The position numbers and the translations under genes were made by a program. The notes below the pieces were generated by a model that was not told where the DNA came from, searched no databases, and saw nothing but the letters and a program-made list of their open reading frames with translations. A stretch of DNA of 64,000 bases from UBA7672 sp031419455 (GTDB lineage Bacteria; Pseudomonadota; Alphaproteobacteria; Caulobacterales; Hyphomonadaceae): assembly GCA_031419455.1 (NCBI GenBank), contig JANOKS010000005.1, positions 27,676-91,675 on the forward strand, read 5' to 3'. Of this stretch, positions 16,998 to 25,472 are shown in pieces; position 1 is the stretch's first letter; each line of letters begins with the position of its first letter.

Positions 16998-17741
16998 TCA
17001 CCCCGCCTTGCTCCACTTACCATCGGCGCCCTTGCGGTAGAAGGTGAAGCTGGCGGGATCCCACGGCGCGTCGTCCTGGCCGAGCATGTGGAAGAGGGCG
17101 TAGCTTGGGCGGGCTTCCCAGAACTGCACCGCGTCCATCGTGACGCCATTGGGGCCGCAGGCGTCCCAGGGTTCGTCGGGTGTGGCGGCGATGATCTCGG
17201 CTTCAAAGTCGGGCTTCGGCCGCAACTCGAAAGCGGGACCGGCGAGCACGGGGCCGGCGAGCGGGATCGTCTCGCAGCGTGTGCGCTGCTCTTCGGGGGC
17301 CTTGCCGAGCGTCTTCATCGCGGCCTGCTCGGCTGTCTCGCCCGCGGCAAGCGGGAGCATTTCGAGGATGAACATCGCCTGGTCTCCGGGCGTGCCGTCC
17401 ATGCGGTATTTTATGTAGCCCTGCACGACCTCGTAGATGTTGGGCACCCAGCCTTCGGCGGTGCAGTCCTGCACGCGGAAGACGATGGCGTCGGTGGGCG
17501 TGAGGGTGATCTCCTGCGTGCGCCACTCGCACTTCGCGGCGAGTTTTGGCGCCTGCGCGTTTGTCTTGAGGAAGATCGACGGGTCGCCATTGCTGCACAG
17601 GCCGGTGACGGGCAGCGGGTTGCAGGCATTGGCTGAGGCGGCCGGCGTGGCAGGCGTTTCACGGCCGGCGTCTGTCTCGCCGCCACAGGCGGCAAGCGCG
17701 AAGGCGGCTGAGGCCGTGAGCAACGTGCTGATCAGTTTCAT
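16998..17741 (-). CDS. lipoprotein, function unknown
   Basis: A 247-residue exported protein with lipobox ALAACGG and an Ala/Thr/Pro linker. The body has several cysteines (ANACNPLPVTGLCSNGD, AAKCEWR, VQDCTAEGW, RTRCETIP, DACGPNG), suggesting disulfides in the periplasm. No recognised domain. The start at 17741 is the first Met that opens a signal peptide and is preceded by GGAACG. Convergence with other lipoprotein genes here reflects proximity only. Confidence 0.7.
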   Translation of the reverse strand: MKLISTLLTASAAFALAACGGETDAGRETPATPAASANACNPLPVTGLCSNGDPSIFLKTNAQAPKLAAKCEWRTQEITLTPTDAIVFRVQDCTAEGWVPNIYEVVQGYIKYRMDGTPGDQAMFILEMLPLAAGETAEQAAMKTLGKAPEEQRTRCETIPLAGPVLAGPAFELRPKPDFEAEIIAATPDEPWDACGPNGVTMDAVQFWEARPSYALFHMLGQDDAPWDPASFTFYRKGADGKWSKAG

Positions 17742-17827
17742 GGAGCGTTCCTCAATCGTCAGGCGCCTTCTAGAGTGGGATCGCCTTCGGCGGAAGCGGC
17801 CAGCGCTCTTGCACACAGCCAACGGCT

Positions 17828-17931
17828 GTCATCCCGGGCGAGCGCAGCGAGACCCGGGACCCATTTTGAAGGCCCGACAGCGGTTGAATGGTTCCCGGCT
17901 CTCCGCGCTACGCGCTCCGGCCGGGATGACA
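17828..17931. repeat. two-arm palindromic element (GTCATCCCGGG type)
   Basis: Left arm 17828-17863 begins GTCATCCCGGGCGAGCGCAG. The inverted right arm 17890-17931 ends GGCCGGGATGACA. The spacer is 26 bp. Each arm also folds on itself (CCCGGGC...ACCCGGG). It lies between the lipoprotein gene's 5' end and the end of the PqaA-type gene. Confidence 0.8.
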
Positions 17932-17963
17932 ACCGAAGGTGTCGATCTCTTGCAAGCCTGATC

Positions 17964-19444
17964 CTACTTCGGGGCCGTCGACGCGTACTTTGCGGCTGCA
18001 TCCGCCCATTTGAAGGGCGCCACGTCCGGAATGATGCTCACTTCGGTGGTGAACTTGAACGGGGCGGAGGGGATGCCGCTGTCGAAGGTGACCTCGACGA
18101 AGAAGGCGGTGAAGCCTTCGGTGGGCGTCGGAACCTGGGCCAAATAGTTTCCTTCGGGGCCGGGTTCGAGGACGGTGGAGGTGTAGATCTTGCCGGCGGT
18201 CTCGACGCGGAAATCGCGCGCTTTCGGATTGTGCGCCTGCCAGAGTTTGACTTGCCTCGGCGTGTCGATCGGGCGAAGCGCGATGCTGTTGGCGTCCGCC
18301 TTGTTCCAGATGAAGTCGGGGCGCTTTCCGCCGGTGATCACGGAGTTGTACCAGGCGAGCATCGAGTCCTGCGCGTCCGAACCGGCGAGGTTGTGGGCGG
18401 CGTTCTCGACATAGCGCAGGCGTTTTTCCTGGGGCATCGCGTCGTAGTAGAAGCGGGAATTGTCGGGCAGGAAGAATTGATCGCCTGACGCATTGACGAT
18501 GAATTTCGGAATCGTGAGGCGGGCGCGGTTGCGATAATGATAGGCGTCCTCGATCGCCAGCACGGCCTGGTATTCCGGCGTGCCGATCTTGTGCGGGAAG
18601 AGGCCGTGGCTGACATAATCGCCAAGCGACGGCGCGAAGAAGCCGAGCACTTCAAAATGGTGCTTGGTGATCTCTTCCGAGTTCAGCGCGTCGATCACCA
18701 GCGGCATGATGCCGATGACGCGCTCGTCCACCGCGCCAACCAGCCATGTCGCCCAGCCGCGCTTGGAGGCGCCCGAGACCACGAACTGATTGATAGCGAC
18801 GGCGCCGCCTGCTTCCGACTTCATGAACTCCTGCGTCGCGTCGAGCGCCTTGACGCCGGCCTTCACCATGGCGAGGCGGACGAGCCATTCGTCGTCCCTG
18901 GTCGTGAAATGCTTCACGCGCGTGTAGGCGATGATGTCGTCTTCCCAGCGCTTCTTGTCTTTCGAGTCCGAGAAGGTGAGCGGCTGGTTGGGGACCATGC
19001 CGACCTCGGCGACGACGGAGCCTGTCTCCTTGGCGATGCGGATGGAGCGGTCCTGTCCGTCGGTGGGCGCCGGATCGGTGTTGTCGCCCTGCCAGATGAA
19101 AAGGAGGGCCTTGTCGTGCTTGACCTCGGCGGGCTTCACGATGGTCATCCAGTGTTTCCACACCGGCTTGTCGACATCGGCTTCGGTGCGCCAGGTCTGT
19201 GAGGTCATCTCGAGCACGAAGGTGGTGTAGCCATCGCCTGCCTTGGTGGAGACCAGCTCCCATTTGTAGGCGGGGTCGGGCTTGGCGATGAGGCGTCGAG
19301 CGCGGTCTTTTCGTCCGGCTTGATGGAGAAGTCGGCGGCGGCTGGGGCTGCTGGCGCTTCGGGTGTTGGGGCGGGCGCGGGGCTGCAGGCGGCGAGGGAG
19401 ATGAAGAGCGTTGCTGCGCCAAGCCTTGCGAGACGATCGATCAT
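17964..19444 (-). pseudogene. PqaA-type (PhoPQ-activated) secreted hydrolase, frameshifted
   Basis: The N-terminal lipoprotein signal (MIDRLARLGAATLFISLAAC) and the catalytic body are in different frames. Reading from 19444 the protein follows family pattern to KTALDA near 19292. Then one missing base throws it off frame; in the adjacent frame it continues LIAKPDPAYKWELVSTKAG into the body that runs to 17964. The body is an alpha/beta hydrolase with VVSGASKRGWATWLVG (nucleophile Ser), NASGDQFFLPD (acid) and ENAAHNLAGSD (His). It is either a recent pseudogene or a sequencing or assembly error. The start has GGGAGG upstream. Function otherwise would be an exported peptidase or esterase-like protein. 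Confidence 0.8.
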
Positions 19445-19550
19445 GTTGTCCTCCCTGACGTGCGCCACTGACGAGCGCGTCGCGTGGCGAGAGTAGAGCG
19501 AGATTAGTGGAAACGAAATCCTAGTCGCGTTCACGAGTCTTCGCTGGTGC

Positions 19551-19692
19551 TCACCCCTCTCCCCCTCGTGGGGAGAGGGTAGGGTGAGGGGGCGGCTCCG
19601 CGGGTGCGCTGGTGGTTGAGTAGCGACGTCTCGAAACGTTGAGAGGCCCCCCACCTCCTACCTCCTCCCCACAAGGGGGAGGAGGGTGAGCA
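19551..19692. repeat. two-arm palindromic element (CCTCTCCCC type)
   Basis: Left arm 19551-19592 is TCACCCCTCTCCCC plus a short loop and GGGGAGAGGGTAGGGTGA. Right arm 19646-19692 is CCCCCCACCTCCTACCTCCT, then CCCC-ACAA-GGGGGAGGAGGGTGAG. The two arms share architecture more than sequence. It lies upstream of the PqaA-type gene and just downstream of the MFS gene, in a 266-bp gap. Confidence 0.7.
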
Positions 19693-19710
19693 ACAGCTTG
19701 GTCTGCGCCT

Positions 19711-21321
19711 TTAGGCTGCCGCCGTTTTCCGCGTGAGGCCCTTCCCGAACAAGTACAGGCCCCATGCCGCGAAGACAGTCAGCGCGAGGGAGAAGAAGAC
19801 GTCCATCACCGTGTCGATCTGGCCGGTGAGTTCCTGCGTGCCGAACTGCGAGAGGCGGTCGATGTTGAGGAACGTGCCGGGCAGGCCGAGGCCCTGGAAG
19901 CGCAGGTAGAGGCCGACGAGGCCGACGATCGAGAGCACGATGCCAAGACGGAAGCCGCCGTCGCGGATGATGCCGCCGGCCTTGATCTCGCGGCGGATGG
20001 CGCTGGCCTCGAGGAGGAGGAAAGCGACGGCGACGAGATAGAAGGGCGTGACCCAGTAGAAGGCGGTCTGGAGGCCCTGTGCGCCTGCTGCCGCGGCGTC
20101 CATGCCGGAGGCTGCGGCTTCCTTGCCGAAGATGTCGGACAGGAAACCCACCATGGTGGGACCGCCGCCGAGGCCGATGATGTTCAGCACCATCAGGAGG
20201 ATGGCGCCGGACATCGTGCGCTGCGACGGCTTCACCGAGTTCTGGACGATGGCGAGGGCCGGGGCGAGATACATGATGGTGAAGAAGGTCGGCAGGGCGA
20301 GGATCGCCACCGACATCTCCCAGGTCGGCGCCCAGACATAGGCGAACCAGAAGGGCGTCGCGAGCGTGAAGGCGATCGCGGGCAGCAGCGCGTACCAGAC
20401 GCGCGAGCGCTTCGCGAGCCAGTCGACGATGGCGCCGGAGAACCAGGTGCCGAGGCCCATCGAGACGGCGAGCATGCCGGCATACCAGATCGCCAGCTCC
20501 TCGCGCGTGATGCCTTTCACGCGGATCAGGAAGGAGGCGTTCCAGCCGAGCGCACAATAGCCGACGAAGGAGCAGAGGCCGCAGGCGAGCGCCGCCCACA
20601 GCAGCATGGGACGGTTGACGAACTCCCAGATGGTGGAGGTGAAGCTGGCCTTTTCGCTGGCGTTGGCGTGGGCCTGCGCGAGGCTGACATTGGCGTTGGC
20701 GTCCATCGCGCCGCGCTTGGGCTCGCGCACGAAGATCAGCATGATGACCGCGGCGAAGATGCCGGCGACGCCGATATAGATGAAGGCGTTGCGCCAGCCG
20801 ATGGTGGCGTCCATCTGGGCGCCGAAGGCTGCGCCCAGCGCCTGGCCGAACGGCACGCCGAGCGAGAACAGCGCCAGCGCAAGGCCGCGCTTCTCGGGCG
20901 GGAAGTAGTCCGAGATGATCGAGTAGGACGGCGGGGCGCCCGCTGCCTCGCCGACGCCGACGCCCACGCGGGCGGCCAGCATCTGCGGGTAGGACTGCGC
21001 CATGCCGCAGAGCGCGGTGAAGATGCTCCAGAGAATGGCGCCGGCGCCGAGGATGTATTTCCGGCTGGTGCGATCCGCGATGGCGCCGACGATGACGCCG
21101 AAGACGGTGTAGAACAGGGCGAAATAGAACCCCGTCATCATGCCCATCTGCGAGTCGGTGAAGCCGGTGTCGCGCTTGATCGACTCGATCAGGATCGACA
21201 TCAGCTGCCGGTCGAGAAAGTTGAAGATGTAGATGAAACAGAGCAGGCCCAGCACGAGCCAGGCGTAGGGCTTGATGCGCTGGGGCGCGTCTGCGGCCCC
21301 CGCGGTTGCGGCTTCGGACAT
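19711..21321 (-). CDS. MFS transporter, spinster-type
   Basis: A 536-residue polytopic inner-membrane protein with 12 or more predicted helices. The A-motif-like loop reads GVIVGAIADRTSRKYILGAG, with NFLDRQLMSILIESIKRDTGFTDSQMGM in the first helices, typical of spinster-like MFS carriers. An extra C-terminal helix pair lies near residues 440-525. Substrate unknown. The ATG at 21321 is preceded by CGGGAGGGATTGC. The neighbouring PqaA-type gene is on the same strand but separated by a repeat-bearing gap. Confidence 0.85.
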   Translation of the reverse strand: MSEAATAGAADAPQRIKPYAWLVLGLLCFIYIFNFLDRQLMSILIESIKRDTGFTDSQMGMMTGFYFALFYTVFGVIVGAIADRTSRKYILGAGAILWSIFTALCGMAQSYPQMLAARVGVGVGEAAGAPPSYSIISDYFPPEKRGLALALFSLGVPFGQALGAAFGAQMDATIGWRNAFIYIGVAGIFAAVIMLIFVREPKRGAMDANANVSLAQAHANASEKASFTSTIWEFVNRPMLLWAALACGLCSFVGYCALGWNASFLIRVKGITREELAIWYAGMLAVSMGLGTWFSGAIVDWLAKRSRVWYALLPAIAFTLATPFWFAYVWAPTWEMSVAILALPTFFTIMYLAPALAIVQNSVKPSQRTMSGAILLMVLNIIGLGGGPTMVGFLSDIFGKEAAASGMDAAAAGAQGLQTAFYWVTPFYLVAVAFLLLEASAIRREIKAGGIIRDGGFRLGIVLSIVGLVGLYLRFQGLGLPGTFLNIDRLSQFGTQELTGQIDTVMDVFFSLALTVFAAWGLYLFGKGLTRKTAAA

Positions 21322-21507
21322 GCAATCCCTCCCGACGAGCCAGTGTCCGGCTCTTGATACTCAGGGGTTTCCCATAGCCGAGCCCGAGCCGAGGGCCTAG
21401 CCCCGATGCGAGAAACCCTCATGCCGCACCTGCGAACAGCGACCTTGATCTAATTCGCCCGGCAGAGCATCTAAGCCCTGCCGACCTCCCCGCCCGCAGG
21501 AACCCAA

Positions 21508-23172
21508 ATGGCCGCCACTCACTATGTCTACCACCTCGACGGCCTGACCAAGATCTACCCGGGCGGGAAGAAAGTGTTCGAGAATATCCGGCTGCACTTC
21601 CTGCCGGACGCCAAGATCGGGATTGTGGGGGTCAACGGCTCGGGCAAGTCGACGCTGCTGCGGATCATGGCGGGCGAGGATCATGAAATCCTCGGCGAGG
21701 CCAAGCCGATGGACGGGCTCAAGATCGGCTACCTGCCGCAGGAGCCGAAGCTCGATCCCACGATGGACGTGTTTCACAACATCGCCGCCAAATGCCCCGA
21801 GAAGCAGATGGTCGATGAGTTCAACGCCATCTCGATCAAGCTGGGCGAGGAATACACCGACGAGCTGATGGAGCAGATGACCCAGCTCCAGGAAGAGATC
21901 GATGCGGCCAACGCCTGGGACATCGATGCGAAGATCGAGATGGCGATGGAAGCGCTGCGTTGCCCGCCGGGTGACGCGGATGTGAAGACGCTGTCGGGCG
22001 GGGAGATTCGCAGGGCCGCGATCTGCGCGCTGCTGCTGTCCAAGCCCGACATGATCCTGATGGACGAACCGACCAACCACCTCGATGCGGAATCAGTGGC
22101 GTGGCTGCAGAACTACCTGTCGAACTTTCCGGGGTGCGTGATCCTCGTCACCCACGACCGTTATTTTCTCGATCAGATCACGACGTGGATTCTGGAGCTC
22201 GATCGCGGGCAGGGGATTCCCTACGAGGGGAACTATTCCGTCTGGCTGGAGAAGAAGGCCAAGCGCATCGCGCAGGAATCGCGCGAGGAGGCCGGCCGCC
22301 AGAAATCGATGGCGCGCGAACTCGAATGGGTGCGCTCGTCCGCCAAGGCGCGTCAGGCCAAGTCGAAGGCGCGCATGAATGCGTATGAGGAAAAAGCCGC
22401 GCAGGCCGAGCGCGAGAAGATCACGACCGCGCAGATCCGCATCCCGCCGGGGCCGCGTCTCGGCTCGATCGTCATCGATGTGGAGCATCTCAACAAGGCG
22501 TTCGGCGACAAGCTCTTGATCGAGGATCTGTCGTTCAAGCTGCCGCCCGGCGGCATTGTCGGCGTCATCGGTCCCAATGGCGCGGGCAAGACCACGCTGT
22601 TCAAGATGATCACCGGCCGCGAGGCGCCCGATGGCGGCACGTTCAAGGTCGGCGAGACGGTGAAGCTGGGGTACATCGACCAGTCGCGTGACAGCCTGAA
22701 CGACAACAACAATGTCTGGCAGGAAATCTCCGGCGGGCTCGACATCATGGAGATCGGCGGCATCGAGCAGCCGAGCCGGGCATACGTGGGCGCGTTCAAC
22801 TTCAAGGGCGGCGACCAGCAGAAGAAGGTCGGCCAGCTCTCGGGCGGTGAACGCAACCGCGTGCACCTCGCCAAGATGCTGAAGGAAGGCTCGAACCTGC
22901 TGCTGCTCGACGAACCGACCAATGATCTCGACGTGGAGACGCTGCAGGCGCTGGAAGCGGCGCTGGAGGATTTCCCCGGCTGCGCCGTGATCATCAGCCA
23001 CGACCGCTGGTTTCTCGACCGCGTGGCGACACACATTCTCGCCTTCGAGGGCGACAGCCACGTCGAATGGTTCGAGGGCGATTTCTCGAGCTACCTCGAA
23101 GACAAGAAGCGGCGGCTTGGGGCGGAAGCGGTGGAGCCGAAGCGGCCGACGTTCAAGAAGTTTGCGCGGTAG
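21508..23172 (+). CDS. ettA: energy-dependent translational throttle, ABC-F protein
   Basis: A 554-residue cytoplasmic ABC-F ATPase with two nucleotide-binding domains. NBD1 has Walker A GVNGSGKSTLLR near residue 38, signature LSGGEIRR and Walker B MILMDEPTNHLD. NBD2 has GPNGAGKTTLFK near 355 and LSGGERNR with LLLLDEPTNDLD. The linker carries ARQAKSKARMNAYEEKAAQ, as in EttA, which binds the ribosomal E site and gates early elongation according to the ATP/ADP ratio. Length matches EttA (555). Confidence 0.93.
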   Translation: MAATHYVYHLDGLTKIYPGGKKVFENIRLHFLPDAKIGIVGVNGSGKSTLLRIMAGEDHEILGEAKPMDGLKIGYLPQEPKLDPTMDVFHNIAAKCPEKQMVDEFNAISIKLGEEYTDELMEQMTQLQEEIDAANAWDIDAKIEMAMEALRCPPGDADVKTLSGGEIRRAAICALLLSKPDMILMDEPTNHLDAESVAWLQNYLSNFPGCVILVTHDRYFLDQITTWILELDRGQGIPYEGNYSVWLEKKAKRIAQESREEAGRQKSMARELEWVRSSAKARQAKSKARMNAYEEKAAQAEREKITTAQIRIPPGPRLGSIVIDVEHLNKAFGDKLLIEDLSFKLPPGGIVGVIGPNGAGKTTLFKMITGREAPDGGTFKVGETVKLGYIDQSRDSLNDNNNVWQEISGGLDIMEIGGIEQPSRAYVGAFNFKGGDQQKKVGQLSGGERNRVHLAKMLKEGSNLLLLDEPTNDLDVETLQALEAALEDFPGCAVIISHDRWFLDRVATHILAFEGDSHVEWFEGDFSSYLEDKKRRLGAEAVEPKRPTFKKFAR

Positions 23173-23239
23173 CCAATGCTCCCTGAGCATATGCCGGGGG
23201 ATCGCAAACCGATCGTCTCGGAGGGTTCAGAGCAGTGCG

Positions 23240-23461
23240 CTAGTCGTATTTCTTCGCGACGTAGTCGAACGTGCGGCGGGTGACGTAGCAAGGGCTGCCC
23301 ATGTCGGTTGCGCCGCGTCCGAAATCACACGCGCTATCCGCTTGCACCATTCCCGCGGCATCATCAGGCGCTGTACCGAAACCGAAATAGCCGTAACCGC
23401 CCGCGCAACCAGCAAGCGCTGTGGCTAACGCCAGTCCTATTGCCGCGCCGATCAGTTTCAT
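23240..23461 (-). CDS. small lipoprotein, function unknown
   Basis: A 73-residue protein with signal peptide and lipobox (TALAGCAGG), then a Gly/Tyr-rich stretch and two further cysteines (SACDFG and GSPCYVTRRTF). No family recognised. Coding is supported by the clean signal peptide and start context GGGAGGCGCCCA just before ATG. It converges on the ettA end with a 67-bp gap. Confidence 0.6.
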   Translation of the reverse strand: MKLIGAAIGLALATALAGCAGGYGYFGFGTAPDDAAGMVQADSACDFGRGATDMGSPCYVTRRTFDYVAKKYD

Positions 23462-23591
23462 TGGGCGCCTCCCGTCGAGCCCTATCGTGTCACTTGAGAC
23501 AGTGCTTGGCTAGCAGTGCCGGGCAGCCGCGGCGCACCATGCTGCGAGACCGCGTAGCGCGCGCCTCGAAGACTGAGCTGGAGATGCAGCG

Positions 23592-24554
23592 TTACGCCGC
23601 GCGCACTTCGCCCGTGCCATCGAGCGGCACGCCTTTTGGCCACGCCTGTTCGATACGTTCGCGCGAGACGCCCATGATTTCGGCGACGCGGCGGAAGTTG
23701 GGTTGTTCGCCGCGTTCGATCAGCTTGTCGCAGGCGCGGGCGATCTGCTGGGCGGTAAGCTGCTGCTCGGCGCGGGCCTGTTCGAAGTCGCGGACCTGGG
23801 ACTGCATGCGGTGGATGCTGAAGGAGGCGGCGCGGCGGGCGACGGCCTTGCGGGCGGCTTCGCGGTTTTCCTCTTCGGTCTTCGGCTTGCGGCGGGCGCG
23901 GGATTTTTTCTCGGCGGCTTCGGCTTCGACTTTTTCGGTTTCGACTGTTGCGGCGGCCTCGGCCTGTGTGGCTTCGGCCATTGCGGCGTCGACACGCTGG
24001 GCGTCGAGGCGGGCGGCTTCTTTTGCTGCTTCAACAGCGGCTTCAGCGGCGGCAAGTTCGGCGGCTTCGCGGCGGCGTTGCTCGCGGCGGTTGGCCATCG
24101 TCTCGGCGTCCATCGCCTTGCGGCCCTCGACGATCCAGGCCATCGCGGGTTTCGCGAAGGCGAAGATGTAGAACACGATGTCGACGGTGGCGGCGGGCGG
24201 AAGCTTGGCGCCGGCGGGCGCGTTGGCCTTCACGATCTCCCAGCCCATGTGCACGCCGATGTTCGTCGCGAACGCGAAGCCGAGGCAGCAGAGCAGGGCG
24301 GGCAGCAGCACGGCGTAGTCGACCTTGCCGCCATCTGACTTGCGATGCTTGATCGCGTGCATGGCGCCGGAGGCTGCGCAGTTCACAAGGCCGATGCCGA
24401 ACGCCATCATCGCGGCGAAGGCGGTGACGCAGAGCCATGAGATGTCGAGTTGCGGCCAGAACATGCCGATGACGCCGCCCGTTGCGAGGGTGGCGCCGGA
24501 GAGGGTGAGTCCCCACGCGAAGATCGACGACCAAGTATAGTCACGCTGTTCCAT
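23592..24554 (-). CDS. membrane protein with Ala/Glu coiled coil and C-terminal HTH-like segment
   Basis: A 320-residue protein. Four predicted membrane helices fill about residues 5-143. A cytoplasmic, charged, Ala/Glu/Arg-rich stretch (about 150-240) is likely coiled coil or helical rod. The C-terminal 60 residues (LTAQQIARACDKLIERGEQP, then NFRRVAEIMGVSRERIEQAW) look like a helix-turn-helix. The ATG at 24554 is chosen over an in-frame TTG at 24563. The pattern of a membrane anchor plus DNA-binding-like tail is unusual. I do not recognise the family. Confidence 0.6.
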   Translation of the reverse strand: MEQRDYTWSSIFAWGLTLSGATLATGGVIGMFWPQLDISWLCVTAFAAMMAFGIGLVNCAASGAMHAIKHRKSDGGKVDYAVLLPALLCCLGFAFATNIGVHMGWEIVKANAPAGAKLPPAATVDIVFYIFAFAKPAMAWIVEGRKAMDAETMANRREQRRREAAELAAAEAAVEAAKEAARLDAQRVDAAMAEATQAEAAATVETEKVEAEAAEKKSRARRKPKTEEENREAARKAVARRAASFSIHRMQSQVRDFEQARAEQQLTAQQIARACDKLIERGEQPNFRRVAEIMGVSRERIEQAWPKGVPLDGTGEVRAA

Positions 24555-24765
24555 GTCGAGCAAAATGGCGTGTGCGAGTGTACGATTTGCTAATCATGAT
24601 TTCGCGTTGCTGAATCAGGGTGATGCGCGTGTCGCGTCGGTTGGCGCGCTTGTAAACCTATCGCGCGGGTTCGTTTTGAGGGCGCGACGCGCGGCAGTTT
24701 CTGCCGATGTCGCGGCGCTTTTTGCCGACCGTGAGCGGCGCGGCTACGCGGTGGCTACGCGCCGA

Positions 24766-25164
24766 TCAGCGTGACCGCTCATCGAAGCAACGAATGTCGG
24801 GCGCGTCGTGATCCCAGTCGGCCCGCGATGCGCAGAAGAGACGGGTGACCACGCCGGCATCGAGCGGATCATCAAGCGTGCCGGCTGTGACGTAGACATT
24901 CTTCTCGTCGGCCTCGGCCGGAAGCGCTGTGCCGCAAGTCCGGCAGCGGGTGACGGTGTAGGTTTCGCGCAGTTTGTAGGTGTCGCAGTGATCCTCGCCG
25001 CTCAACCAGCGAAACCGGTCCCGGGGCACGATCAGGATCGCGTTTCCCGTCGAACCCGTCGCCTTCCGGCAAAGCGAGCAGTGGCACATCCAGACGCCGT
25101 CGAGATCGCCCTCGATCTGGTAGCGCCTTGCGCCGCAAAGACAGCTGCCGCTCCGGATGGTCAT
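24766..25164 (-). CDS. GFA-family (CENP-V/GFA zinc domain) protein
   Basis: A 132-residue protein with the full zinc-binding pattern of the glutathione-dependent formaldehyde-activating family: SCLCGARRYQ, then WMCHCSLCRKATGS, then TRCRTCGTALP. Such proteins are small zinc enzymes or binders; the substrate is not predictable. The ATG at 25164 was chosen as the first start that puts SGSCLCG at the N-terminus as in the family. The longer upstream frame has no similarity. Confidence 0.85.
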   Translation of the reverse strand: MTIRSGSCLCGARRYQIEGDLDGVWMCHCSLCRKATGSTGNAILIVPRDRFRWLSGEDHCDTYKLRETYTVTRCRTCGTALPAEADEKNVYVTAGTLDDPLDAGVVTRLFCASRADWDHDAPDIRCFDERSR

Positions 25165-25472
25165 GAGTGCTTTCTGCCTGCCCGCCAGATCGGCGGCAAC
25201 AAGGCAGGGCGCCAAGGGATTCAAGGTCCAAGCGGACCGCGGGCCCGACTCGGCTGGAGGGCCTCTCACATGCCAATGGTTAACGCCGATTAAATCCCCT
25301 ATTTTCTTGTCCGTGGATAAGCAAAAAGATTCCCGGCCTTGGCCCGTTGACGGTCCATTAGGGATGGGGTGACACTATATCTAGCGTCGGGGCTGGCGCA
25401 CGACACCAATCAGTTGGGTTTCGCCGGTTCTGGCCGGAATTAACGAATTTTGGCCTCTAACGAGAGATTTCG
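25165..25472 (+). promoter_or_regulatory. nrdA upstream region with NrdR-box-like site
   Basis: This 308-bp gap holds the nrdA control region. ACACTATATCTAGCGT at 25372-25387 matches 14 of 16 positions of the NrdR repressor consensus ACACTATATATAGTGT. A second box at a 31-32-bp offset, as expected for paired NrdR boxes, is not visible. No other gene-like feature seen. Confidence 0.6.

Noticed and set aside
24553..24774. 73-residue plus-strand frame beginning at the start of the membrane/HTH gene
   Set aside because: Overlaps the divergent gene start, has no ribosome site or family pattern, and looks incidental.
25280..25293. TTAA-CGCCGA-TTAA as a CtrA site upstream of nrdA
   Set aside because: The spacing is 6 rather than 7, so it does not fit the CtrA consensus.
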